From: JABSOG01 sp041583135
GTDB taxonomy: Bacteria; Pseudomonadota; Gammaproteobacteria; Enterobacterales; Alteromonadaceae
Direction of reading: 5' to 3'
DNA: 64,000 nucleotides
Assembly (NCBI GenBank): GCA_041583135.1
Contig: JBFHGJ010000011.1
Coordinates: forward strand, 1 to 64,000
In this document: piece after piece, positions 25,275 through 32,655 of the stretch
Position numbering within the stretch: position 1 is the stretch's first letter
Layout of the letters: each line of letters opens with the position of its first letter
Position numbers and translations under genes: made by a program
Notes under the pieces: model-generated
The model's input: only the letters and a program-made list of their open reading frames with translations
What the model was told of the DNA's origin: nothing
Database searches by the model: none

Positions 25275-25300
25275 ACCACTGCCTGTTGGCTGGCAGTGGT
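25275..25300. terminator. Hairpin between converging acyltransferase and MarR genes
   Basis: ACCACTGCC (25275-25283) pairs perfectly with GGCAGTGGT (25292-25300) around an 8-base loop. It fills the short gap between two converging genes and abuts the MarR stop codon, so it is probably a shared terminator. Confidence 0.6.
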
Positions 25301-25741
25301 TTACAAGCGGTGGGTTCTATCGAGCAATTTGGCCATTAAGCTGCTGAGTTGCTGTTGCTCTGATTTGCTTAAAACACTCAATAACTGTTGCTCACGGGCT
25401 AAAACCAAAGGCTCGATATTGCGATAGAGTACAACTCCTTTGTCAGAGAGGCTCAGTAAAGCGGAGCGTTTGTCTTTTTCATCGGTGACTTTTGACAAAA
25501 GGCCGTTTTCAAGCATTTTGGCGATGGCGCGGCTGGTTTGCATCTTATCGAGGTTGGTGAGGCCGCAGATGGTTTTAGCCGATTTGTGAACGCCGTCGCC
25601 CAGCACTGCAAGTACACGCCATTGCTGCCTGGTGAGGTTAAATCTGCCTGCATACACTTGCGCGACGCTGTTGCTGATCGCTTGTTGCAGCTCGGCAAGG
25701 CGATAGGGAAAAAATGACGCTAGGTCTAATTTGTCAGTCAT
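25301..25741 (-). CDS. MarR-family transcription regulator
   Basis: A MarR winged-helix dimeric regulator (146 aa): RQQWRVLAVLGDGVHKSAKT, recognition helix region NLDKMQTSRAIAKMLENGLL and the wing TDEKDKRSALLSLSDKGV. Start at 25741 is chosen because GGAG lies just upstream; a longer upstream reading frame has no such site. It is divergent from the VOC gene. The 34-bp palindrome in the shared region, and the related site before hpd, are its likely operators. Ligand is inferred to be an aromatic or related acid. Confidence 0.92.
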   Translation of the reverse strand: MTDKLDLASFFPYRLAELQQAISNSVAQVYAGRFNLTRQQWRVLAVLGDGVHKSAKTICGLTNLDKMQTSRAIAKMLENGLLSKVTDEKDKRSALLSLSDKGVVLYRNIEPLVLAREQQLLSVLSKSEQQQLSSLMAKLLDRTHRL

Positions 25742-25808
25742 GACTACTCCATCTTTTTGTGCGCAATAACACATTTTAAAGCGGCGAAGACAGATTGCAA
25801 CTATTGAG

Positions 25809-25822
25809 TTGATCCAGATCAA
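25809..25822. promoter_or_regulatory. FNR/EtrA-type box
   Basis: TTGATCCAGATCAA is a perfect match to the FNR consensus TTGAT-N4-ATCAA, inside a slightly longer inverted repeat (GTTGATC/GATCAAC, 25808-25823). It lies 67 bases before marR and 55 bases before the VOC gene, so oxygen-responsive control of one or both is plausible. FNR-family binding is inferred from the consensus only. Confidence 0.55.
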
Positions 25823-25832
25823 CGCACTACCT

Positions 25833-25866
25833 AGGTTATTTAGTAACATATGTTACTAAATAACCT
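25833..25866. promoter_or_regulatory. Perfect 34-bp palindrome, probable MarR operator
   Basis: The two 17-base arms are exact reverse complements, centred on ACATATGT with AGTAACAT/ATGTTACT around it. It ends one base before the GAGGA ribosome binding site of the VOC gene. MarR proteins typically bind 16-20-bp palindromes of this sort. The same core recurs before hpd. Confidence 0.8.
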
Positions 25867-25877
25867 GAGGACATGAC

Positions 25878-26417
25878 ATGATCAATATTGAACAGATCCA
25901 TCACGTGGCTTATCGCTGCCACGATGCCAAAGAAACCGTCGAATTCTACCAAAAGATGTTGAATATGACATTCTTAGTTGCCATTGCCGAAGACAAAGTT
26001 CCTTCGACTAAAGCGCCAGATCCGTATATGCACGTGTTTTTAGATGCTGGCAACGGCAATATCTTGGCATTTTTCGAACTACCGAACTCGCCTAAGATGG
26101 GACGTGACGAAAATACGCCTGATTGGGTGCAGCACATCGCCTTTCGGCTTAAAGATTCAGATGCCCTTGTGGCGGCGAAAGCCGAGTTGGAAGAAAAAGG
26201 CTTAGAGGTGGTTGGTGTAACCGAGCACGGCATTATCCGTTCAATTTACTTCTTCGACCCGAACGGTCATCGCATTGAACTGACCTGTGTTACCGGCACT
26301 GCTCAGCAAATGGCAGAGTTACAGGAGATTGCCCCAGTCATGCTAGAGGAATGGAGTAAAACCAAAAAAGCCCCACGCCACGCTGCTTGGCTGCACCAAC
26401 AAGAATTCGCCGACTAA
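25878..26417 (+). CDS. VOC-family (glyoxalase/extradiol dioxygenase fold) protein
   Basis: A single vicinal-oxygen-chelate domain protein (179 aa). IEQIHHVAYRCHDAKETVEF supplies the first metal His, WVQHIAFRL a second, and GHRIELTCV the Glu. This metal set (His, His, Glu) fits a mononuclear metal enzyme such as a lyase or dioxygenase. A C-terminal helical tail ends RHAAWLHQQEFAD. GAGGA at 25867-25871 gives the ribosome site. It is divergent from marR and shares an operator type with hpd, so it probably acts in aromatic acid metabolism; the reaction is not readable. Confidence 0.85.
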   Translation: MINIEQIHHVAYRCHDAKETVEFYQKMLNMTFLVAIAEDKVPSTKAPDPYMHVFLDAGNGNILAFFELPNSPKMGRDENTPDWVQHIAFRLKDSDALVAAKAELEEKGLEVVGVTEHGIIRSIYFFDPNGHRIELTCVTGTAQQMAELQEIAPVMLEEWSKTKKAPRHAAWLHQQEFAD

Positions 26418-26421
26418 TACT

Positions 26422-26480
26422 CAAGTGTCTGACACCAAAATTTTAGGTACTTAGGTGTCAGACACTAAATTATTAGGTAC
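26422..26480 (+). repeat. Two tandem GTGTCWGACAC-containing repeats left of the transposase
   Basis: GTGTCTGACAC (26425-26435) and GTGTCAGACAC (26455-26465) are 30 bases apart. Each is followed by AAAWTWTTAGGTAC-like sequence, so the unit is a ~30-bp direct repeat with a palindromic head. The same 11-mer occurs twice on the other side of the transposase gene, which marks these as the REP-like elements linked to it. Confidence 0.75.
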
Positions 26481-26666
26481 GTCTTTTTTTTCAAAGGCTT
26501 AAAGCCAAGAGCTTAAACTCCCGCCTCTAGTGTCGGAGTCTGTTTTTAAAGGTACTGTGAGGATTCATCCTCCGTATTGGCTTGTTTCACTTCTTAACTT
26601 GAAGTTCCAAAAAGCTATGCTAGGTTTAACAGTAGATGGAATTGCTTTATTTAAAAGGACTGACTC

Positions 26667-27296
26667 ATGCCTAGACCTCGTCGTATTTTTATCCCTGGCT
26701 ACCCGCTGCATGTCATTCAGCGTGGTAACAATAAAATCGCTTGCTTCAAAGAGTATTTCGATTATGTCTATTATCTTAATGCGCTTGAAGAGATAGCGAC
26801 AGAGCATCATTGCTGCATTCATGCTCTTGTACTGATGACAAACCATATACATATGCTCGTTACGCCATGTGCTCGCGGAAATTTGAGTAAAATGATGCAA
26901 TCGCTTGGGGTCAAATATGTGCATTACTTTAACAATAAGTACGAAAGAACTGGCACGTTATGGGAAGGAAGGTACAAGGCAACGTTGATTGAAAGCGATC
27001 GCTACTTTTTCGCTGTAAGCCGGTATATAGAGTTAAACCCAGTAAGGGCTGCCATGGTTAACGCTCCTCACGAATATCGCTGGTCTAGCTATCAGCACAA
27101 TGCAATGGGTTTGGATTCTACGTTGTTTACCCCTCACGAACTATACCTATCTCTAGGAAAGACAAAGTTAGAGCGGCTAAAGTCCTATCGGGCGATGTTT
27201 GATAATCCTTTGCCTGAGCAGGCAATTGAGCTTATTCGAGACAGCACAAATCGAGCCCAACCCATGGGTAATGTTGTAGCCTCTGCGCTAGGGTAA
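26667..27296 (+). mobile_element. REP-associated tyrosine transposase (Y1/RAYT) gene
   Basis: A Y1_Tnp single-strand transposase (209 aa) of the TnpA-REP group. It has the HUH motif in LVLMTNHIHMLVTP and the nucleophile Tyr in the FFAVSRYIELNPVRAAMV region. YPLHVIQRGNNKIACF at the N-terminus and GTLWEGRYKATLIESDRYF are characteristic of RAYTs. These act on REP-type palindromes dispersed in the chromosome and usually are not flanked by classical inverted repeats. AAGGA at 26655-26659 supports the ATG. It sits between the VOC and hpd genes, flanked by GTGTCWGACAC repeats. Confidence 0.92.
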
Positions 27297-27403
27297 TTGG
27301 ATACAGAGGATGTTGTTTAAAGACTGACTTTGAATGGCCGTGCCGCTAAGCCCATTCATTTATTGAGCGTTTTGAGGTTTGCTCTTATGTTCCTTTTATT
27401 TTG

Positions 27404-27414
27404 GTGTCTGACAC
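27404..27414. repeat. GTGTCTGACAC repeat right of the transposase (copy 3)
   Basis: This exact 11-base palindromic head matches the copy at 26425-26435. It lies 108 bases after the transposase stop. Together with the fourth copy at 27478 it brackets a hairpin. Confidence 0.7.
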
Positions 27415-27420
27415 TGTGTT

Positions 27421-27457
27421 AAAAATCAGAGAGGATAATTTTAACTCTCTGATTTTT
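27421..27457. terminator. Strong bidirectional hairpin between the repeats, probable hpd terminator
   Basis: AAAAATCAGAGAG (27421-27433) pairs perfectly with CTCTCTGATTTTT (27445-27457) around an 11-base loop. The A- and T-runs allow termination in both directions. It is the first terminator downstream of hpd on the minus strand and also lies after the transposase on the plus strand. Confidence 0.8.
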
Positions 27458-27477
27458 AATAGGTTACCTGTTTTTTT

Positions 27478-27490
27478 GGTGTCTGACACC
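27478..27490. repeat. GGTGTCTGACACC repeat between hpd and its terminator (copy 4)
   Basis: A perfect 13-base odd palindrome that ends 10 bases before the hpd stop codon. It repeats the head of the elements at 26425, 26455 and 27404, so it belongs to the same repeat family as the RAYT-flanking copies. Confidence 0.7.
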
Positions 27491-27500
27491 TAGTGAGGTG

Positions 27501-28547
27501 TTAGATGACGCCGCGGCGCATTTGGTCGAGTTCGATGGAGTCGAACAGGGCTTGAAAGTTACCCTCGCCAAAACCTTTGTCACCGACGCGTTGGATCAGT
27601 TCGATAAAGATTGGACCAAAGAGGTTTTTGGTGAAGATCTGTAGTAAATAGGTGCCGTCAGCTTGGCTGTCTACTAAGATCTGATGATCGCGAATTTTGT
27701 CTTTGTCTTCTTTTACCCAAGGCACACGATTGAAAATGTTGTCATAGTACTCGGGCATGATGTCCAAGGTTTCAATCGATGATTTGTCCAAGCTGTCCAG
27801 TGATGCGACCAAGTTATCTGTCAAAAAGGCCAAGTGCTGTACGCCCGGTCCATTGTACTCTTTCAAATATTCGTCGATTTGGTTGTTGTTGTCGTCTTTG
27901 CCTTCGTTGATTGGGATGCAAAACGAGCCGCAAGGTGAGCGCAGAGCATAAGACAATAGGGCGGTCTTTTGGCCCTTAATGTCAAAGTAGCGTACTTCTT
28001 CAAAACCAAATACGTTCTTATAGAAGTCGGCCCATTGCTGCATGGTGCCTTTGTAGACGTTGTTGGTCAAATGGTCGATGGCTAAAAAGCCTTTGTCTTT
28101 TACTATCACCGGACTGTCTAAATCGACAAAGTCGTTGTCATAGATACTGCCGTGCTCACCGTATTGGTCGATGAAGTAAATTAAGCTTTCGCCAATACCG
28201 TAAATGGCAGGATAGGGGAGGTCTTTTTTGCTGGCCTCAAGCGCCGGTTTAGCACCTCTTGCCACTGCGGTATCAAAAGCATATTGGGCGTCTTTGACTC
28301 GCCAACCCATTGAGCAGATACCCGGGCCATGCGCCTTGGCGAAGTCGGCGGCAAAACCTCCTTCTTGCTGATTTAACAAAAAGTGTATGTCGTTTTGACG
28401 GTAGTAGCTGATCGCTTTGTTTTTAAATTGTTTGAGCTTTGAAAAACCGAAATCGGTAAATACGTTGGCCATAAACGACACGTCATTTGTGGCGTATTCA
28501 GTAAATTCGATGCCGTCTAGGCCCAATGGGTTATTTGTTGCTGTCAT
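27501..28547 (-). CDS. hpd: 4-hydroxyphenylpyruvate dioxygenase
   Basis: This Fe(II) dioxygenase (348 aa) converts 4-hydroxyphenylpyruvate to homogentisate in tyrosine catabolism; homogentisate is also the precursor of pyomelanin. The two-VOC-domain fold is intact, and the iron ligands are H159 (LAIDHLTNN), H238 (GPGVQHLAF) and E316 (IFIELIQR). The C-terminal helix FGEGNFQALFDSIELDQMRRGVI is the active-site lid of the family. AGGTGG lies just before the ATG. No hmgA or fah gene adjoins it. A MarR-type operator overlaps its 5' region. Confidence 0.97.
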   Translation of the reverse strand: MTATNNPLGLDGIEFTEYATNDVSFMANVFTDFGFSKLKQFKNKAISYYRQNDIHFLLNQQEGGFAADFAKAHGPGICSMGWRVKDAQYAFDTAVARGAKPALEASKKDLPYPAIYGIGESLIYFIDQYGEHGSIYDNDFVDLDSPVIVKDKGFLAIDHLTNNVYKGTMQQWADFYKNVFGFEEVRYFDIKGQKTALLSYALRSPCGSFCIPINEGKDDNNNQIDEYLKEYNGPGVQHLAFLTDNLVASLDSLDKSSIETLDIMPEYYDNIFNRVPWVKEDKDKIRDHQILVDSQADGTYLLQIFTKNLFGPIFIELIQRVGDKGFGEGNFQALFDSIELDQMRRGVI

Positions 28548-28560
28548 GTGCTACCACCTG

Positions 28561-28586
28561 TATTTAGTATCATATGTGACTATATA
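28561..28586 (-). promoter_or_regulatory. Second MarR-type operator, upstream of hpd
   Basis: Read on the hpd strand, this 26-base site matches the core of the marR/VOC palindrome at 23 of 26 positions, including the centre CACATATG. It lies 13 bases before the hpd start codon. The palindrome before the VOC gene is 11 bases from its start, so the geometry is the same. This places hpd in the same regulon as the VOC gene. Confidence 0.75.
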
Positions 28587-28997
28587 TTAGCGATTTACTT
28601 GGGGATTGGTAGCGTGAAGAAAGCGGTAAAGGTGAGGCCGGAGGACGCACAATGGTGTAATCATTTCTTTACAAAAAGTTATAACCCCTTCGCGTTAAAA
28701 CTAATAAATTTAATTATATCAGACGGTTATTAACATTTTACTCTTGCTTGGTTGTTTTTTGTGCTTTACGTTAGTGCTGTACATCTGTTGCAAATCACTG
28801 ATGCCACCCTGTGGCTTAAATCATGATTTTATGACTTGGATCAATTTAACTCGCTGCCGAGGTCGTCATTTGGCGCTGTTTTGGTGATTGGCAAGGAGGA
28901 TGGTGATTTGATCTTTATCATTGATCTTTTGTCTTAAGATCAGATCTGGTTAGATTTTCATCTTGTCTTGTGTCCATGATTCGTATATTGTGTACTA

Positions 28998-29015
28998 AAC
29001 CATTAACTAATGGTT
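28998..29015. promoter_or_regulatory. Inverted repeat upstream of the small exported protein
   Basis: AACCATTA and TAATGGTT flank an AC centre (16 of 18 bases paired). It lies 62 bases before the ATG at 29078, an operator-like position. The cognate regulator is not identifiable. Confidence 0.4.
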
Positions 29016-29077
29016 CAAATCATAATAACAATTATAAAAAGTTGAATTAAATCCAAATAAAAGAAGTAGATGCTGTT

Positions 29078-29446
29078 ATGTTTAAGTTAAATATTAAAGG
29101 CGTACTGTTGTCTACCTTGGTCTCTATGGTGGCACTTCCGGCCCTTGCAGATGATGCAGCGGTGGATGAATTGGAGGCGAAGGTGAATGAACGGGTTGCG
29201 CAGCTTGAAGCGGCAGGCTTTTTACCAACCTATAACGAAATTGAGTTGATCAAGGTCGATATGGTTGATGAGGAGATTGTTGCGACTGGCATTTCGGTTG
29301 AAGAGGCCATTGCTAAATATGAGCTTCCGCCAGTGCTTGAGCGTTTGGTTAAAATTAAAGAGGCCGTTAGAATTCAAGGGTTTGCAGGTGGTTTGGTGGT
29401 CAAGCCGCCGAAAGAGCCAACCAATGATGGTAACGGTGGCGGTTAA
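29078..29446 (+). CDS. Small exported protein of unknown function (122 aa)
   Basis: A signal peptide (KGVLLSTLVSMVALPALA, cleavage before DD) is followed by an acidic, helix-rich region of about 75 residues (VDELEAKVNERVAQLEAAGF) and a Gly/Pro-rich tail ending NDGNGGG. There are no cysteines after cleavage. I recognise no family. It has its own long upstream region with an inverted repeat and an FNR-like match, and a GC-rich hairpin follows. It is probably periplasmic. Confidence 0.75.
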   Translation: MFKLNIKGVLLSTLVSMVALPALADDAAVDELEAKVNERVAQLEAAGFLPTYNEIELIKVDMVDEEIVATGISVEEAIAKYELPPVLERLVKIKEAVRIQGFAGGLVVKPPKEPTNDGNGGG

Positions 29447-29460
29447 TTACCTTTAGTAAG

Positions 29461-29483
29461 TAGCGGCGCCGCTAGCGCCGCTA
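29461..29483 (+). terminator. GC-rich hairpin after the small exported protein gene
   Basis: TAGCGGCGC (29461-29469) pairs perfectly with GCGCCGCTA (29475-29483) around a 5-base loop. There is no T-run, so it may stabilise the mRNA end rather than terminate on its own. Confidence 0.55.
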
Positions 29484-29549
29484 ACAATGAAATTATGTCG
29501 TTATTTTGGTGGAGCATAAAAACAATAGGGATTGGAGATTTGGAAAATC

Positions 29550-30395
29550 ATGACTTATATCACCGCTGATATTATCGCTTTTTACATCACACTTGGCGTC
29601 AACATTAGCTTTGCCGGGTTGTTTTTGTACCATGTCTTTAAGCATAAACCCAATAAGTCTCTGATGCTGCTGTGTGGCGGCTTGTCGATATTTATGGCGC
29701 TCAGCCATGTATTGACCTCTTACAAGAGCAGTTTAGATCAAGCCACTATGGTTTATTACAATTTGGTGGTGAATTGGTATTTGATCCACATGACGCTGGC
29801 CGGTGCTTTGGTTGGGTCTATTTACGGCCTACATCGCGTGTTTACGCTTAAGCTTCATCCTTCGGTTCGTTATGTGTTTTTTGCCATGCTATTTTCAATG
29901 GGCCTAAATGGCGCGATGCATGTCGATTTGATGATGCTCGGCAACGATGACACGCACTGGCTTTATACGCTTTACTCGCTGGGCGAGAATATTTTAATGC
30001 TATTTGTGTTTTGCTCGGTTTTAGTGGCACGACGTTGGAGTGAAGTATTCGCTTGGTTTCGGGCCGCCCATAGCGGCGCTCAGTGGTCAGAGGTCGAGGC
30101 ATTAAACCAGAAGCAGTTACAATCGATGGCCGAAGAATTTGAAGCCGCCCATCAAAATACCCATCAGTTTGTCGCCAAGTGGCGTGCGATTTGGCGCTTT
30201 GTAAGCTTTGTCTTGTTCAATTCCAAAGAGCAAAAGCAGCAACGATGTCGTCGTAATGAGCTGACCGCAGAAAAACTGCTGTTGGAATATCAGGACTTGG
30301 TGCGCCTGCCGGGCAATGAAAGAGTTGACCGTTTTATTCGCTGGCGTGACGATGTTGCCGACTTTCAGCAGCGTAGAGAAGTCGAACGGCAATAA
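29550..30395 (+). CDS. Five-span inner membrane protein of unknown function
   Basis: The product (281 aa) has about five membrane helices in the first ~170 residues (e.g. IIAFYITLGVNISFAGLFL, LMLLCGGLSIFMALSHVL) and a basic, helical cytoplasmic C-terminus of ~110 residues (LTAEKLLLEYQDLVRLPGNE). The layout is kinase-like in its sensor part, but no kinase, cyclase or DNA-binding domain follows. ATG at 29550 is preferred to a TTG at 29532. It follows the small exported protein by about 100 bases and converges with the helicase gene. Confidence 0.8.
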   Translation: MTYITADIIAFYITLGVNISFAGLFLYHVFKHKPNKSLMLLCGGLSIFMALSHVLTSYKSSLDQATMVYYNLVVNWYLIHMTLAGALVGSIYGLHRVFTLKLHPSVRYVFFAMLFSMGLNGAMHVDLMMLGNDDTHWLYTLYSLGENILMLFVFCSVLVARRWSEVFAWFRAAHSGAQWSEVEALNQKQLQSMAEEFEAAHQNTHQFVAKWRAIWRFVSFVLFNSKEQKQQRCRRNELTAEKLLLEYQDLVRLPGNERVDRFIRWRDDVADFQQRREVERQ

Positions 30396-30413
30396 CCGTT
30401 TGCTGTTATTGCC
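30388..30413. terminator. Hairpin covering both stop codons of converging genes
   Basis: GGCAATAAC (30388-30396) pairs perfectly with GTTATTGCC (30405-30413). The two genes end only 10 bases apart, and the stem includes the stop codons of both. It is probably a compact bidirectional terminator. Confidence 0.6.
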
Positions 30414-32475
30414 AATTGTTCAAAATGGTTTTACGAATGTCGGCCAACGCTTTTTGTCCTTGAGCTTTGGCCTTTAATGTTGGCCGTACTTGCGGGTAAC
30501 AGCTTGCCTCTAGGTGTTCACTAACACTATCGCTTAAAAATCGACTTTTACTGCCATAAACGTGCTTATCGCCATGTTTTTGTTGCTGTGGCACCCAATA
30601 CTTTAACGGTTGAATGAGGTGCAATTGCTCTTTGGCACGGGTCATGGCCACATACAGCAGCCGTCTTTCTTCTTCTATCAACTTATCATCACCACAGGCA
30701 TACTCGTTGGGAAAGTTGCCGTCGTTGACGTTTAGCACGAAGACGTTTTTCCATTCTTGACCTTTGGCGGAATGGATGGTGCTTAAGATCAAAAAGTCAT
30801 CATCAAGCAGTGGCGTGCCGGCCAGATCACCTGAGCTTACCGGCGGGTCTAATGTCAGCTCCGATAAAAACCGCTCCCTTGATTGATATTGCATTGAGAT
30901 GCGGATCAACTGCTCAATATCGCCCCAACGCACAAAATGATCATCATAATTGGCCTCGAGAATGTCCTGATACCAATTGGCGAGTTGGCTGACTTGCTCT
31001 GACCAGTTGAGGTTGTCGTAGTGGATCTCTGGCAGCAGTTTACACAGGCTTTGCCATTTGTCGTTTTCAACGGCCGAGGCTTTGTAACTGTGCAGGCTAT
31101 ATGGGTCGTGATTGTGGGCATGTAGATGCAACAGTATCGATTCGGCAGTGCGTGGGCCGATGCGCGGCAGCATTTTTAACACGCGAAAGCCTGAGATCTT
31201 ATGCTTGGGATTGTCGGCAAAGCGTAAGATACTCAGTAGATCTTTAACATGAGCTGCTTCTAAAAACTTAAGGCCGCCATGTTTAACATAGGGGATATTG
31301 CGTTGGGTTAGGGCCAACTCGAGCCGGTCGCTGTGGTGGCTGGAGCGAAACAGCACGGCTTGATCTTTCAATCGAGTGCCGGACTCTCTGGCGCTCAGTA
31401 GCTTGTCGATAATATATTTGGCTTGCCCTGCGTCATCTTCGACACTGACAAGGCGTGGTTTTTGATTGTCGGGTCTGTTGCTGTTAAGGGCCACCTTGTA
31501 GCCGCTTTTGCCTTCTTGCAATAGGGCGTTGGAAAGGTTCAAGATGGCTTGGCTCGAGCGATAGTTGTGATTTAAGCTGACCACTTTGGCTTTGGGGCTG
31601 AATTGGTTGGGAAAATTCAAGATATTATCGACATCGGCACAACGAAAGCTGTAAATCGACTGAGCATCGTCGCCCACAACGGTCAAGCCGCTACCGTCAC
31701 CAAAGAGTCGCTGCAACAGCGCCCCTTGCAATAGGTTGGTGTCTTGGTATTCATCGACCAAGATATGGTCGAACTGCTGGCGAATGGTTTTGGCAATATC
31801 GGGTAGCGCTGCCATATGATACCAATACAGCAGCAGGTCATCGTAGTCTAAGCAAGATTGCTCGATTTTTTGCTCGACATAGCATTTAAACAGGTTTTTT
31901 AGCTCATCATGCCAGTCTGCGCACCATGGAAACTGCTGGCTGAGTACGTCGCTCAGCTCTGCTTGGGCATTGACGCAGCGCGAATAAATTTCAAGGCAGG
32001 TGTTTTTGCGCGGAAAACGATTTTCTGTTGCGCTATAGCCGAGTTGATGACGTAACAAGTCAAGCATATCGGCCGAATCGTTACGGTCCATGATGATAAA
32101 GTCGCTATCAAGGCCGATGGCACCAGCATAGATGCGCAACAAGCGGTTGGCAATTGAATGGAAGGTGCCCATCCAACTAAAGCTGATGGGGGCAAAGGTT
32201 TTGGCTTGGCTGCGGTTTTCACGCTCGACGATGCGGTTGACCCGTTCGGTCAGTTCATTGGCGGCACGGCGCGAAAAGGTCATCAGTAAAATGCGCTCAG
32301 GACTGACTTGATGTTTGACCAGGTGGGCGGCGCGATGGGCAAGGGTATTGGTTTTTCCGGTACCCGCACCTGCGATGATCAGCAGTGGTCCTGACTTTAT
32401 GCCGAGTCTGTCATCTTGCACGCCGTAGTGCGCAGCTTCGCGTTGTTGTTCGTTTAACTGTATCTCTGCCAACAT
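30406..32475 (-). CDS. UvrD/Rep-family superfamily 1 DNA helicase
   Basis: This 3'-5' SF1A helicase (689 aa) shows the full motif set: Q-motif LNEQQREAA, motif I AGAGTGKTNT, motif Ia LLMTFSRRAANELTERV, motif II ILVDEYQDTN, motif III VVGDDAQSIYSFR, motif IV LNHNYRSSQAI, motif V LSTIHSAKGQEW and motif VI EERRLLYVAMTRAKEQL. It differs from housekeeping UvrD and Rep, so it is an accessory repair or restart helicase. A LexA-like box lies just before the start. It stands alone and is divergent from the MipA operon. Confidence 0.92.
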   Translation of the reverse strand: MLAEIQLNEQQREAAHYGVQDDRLGIKSGPLLIIAGAGTGKTNTLAHRAAHLVKHQVSPERILLMTFSRRAANELTERVNRIVERENRSQAKTFAPISFSWMGTFHSIANRLLRIYAGAIGLDSDFIIMDRNDSADMLDLLRHQLGYSATENRFPRKNTCLEIYSRCVNAQAELSDVLSQQFPWCADWHDELKNLFKCYVEQKIEQSCLDYDDLLLYWYHMAALPDIAKTIRQQFDHILVDEYQDTNLLQGALLQRLFGDGSGLTVVGDDAQSIYSFRCADVDNILNFPNQFSPKAKVVSLNHNYRSSQAILNLSNALLQEGKSGYKVALNSNRPDNQKPRLVSVEDDAGQAKYIIDKLLSARESGTRLKDQAVLFRSSHHSDRLELALTQRNIPYVKHGGLKFLEAAHVKDLLSILRFADNPKHKISGFRVLKMLPRIGPRTAESILLHLHAHNHDPYSLHSYKASAVENDKWQSLCKLLPEIHYDNLNWSEQVSQLANWYQDILEANYDDHFVRWGDIEQLIRISMQYQSRERFLSELTLDPPVSSGDLAGTPLLDDDFLILSTIHSAKGQEWKNVFVLNVNDGNFPNEYACGDDKLIEEERRLLYVAMTRAKEQLHLIQPLKYWVPQQQKHGDKHVYGSKSRFLSDSVSEHLEASCYPQVRPTLKAKAQGQKALADIRKTILNNWQ

Positions 32476-32485
32476 GATAGTTAAT

Positions 32486-32501
32486 CTGTATAAATAACCA
32501 G
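32486..32501 (-). promoter_or_regulatory. LexA-like box before the helicase gene
   Basis: CTGT-ATAAATAA-CCAG matches the SOS consensus CTGT-N8-ACAG at seven of eight end positions, with the AT-rich centre typical of LexA sites. It lies 10 bases before the helicase ATG, where repression would work. It is one mismatch off, so it is a candidate only. Confidence 0.45.
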
Positions 32502-32655
32502 TTTAAATGTTAGCAGACATTTTCCATGCTGTATATATTCCCATGCAATTGATTCATTTGTGGTTTGCTACCGTTTCACGATTACAAATTTTTACAGCCC
32601 TCAAGGACAAAAATCGTTATGATTTGGCTTCAGTTGGATGGCCTGTGAGGTAGAT

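Larger units (their letters stand above)
28548..29077. other. 530-base divergent regulatory region between hpd and a small exported protein
   Basis: No credible gene is present. Apart from the MarR-like operator by hpd, I see an FNR-like 9/10 match (TTGATCTTTATCAT, 28908-28921) and an inverted repeat (AACCATTA/TAATGGTT, 28998-29015) before the small gene at 29078. The last ~120 bases are very AT-rich. Confidence 0.5.

Noticed and set aside
26422..27490. The repeats around the transposase as a CRISPR array
   Set aside because: Only four copies exist, with irregular spacing and no cas genes; a RAYT gene explains them.
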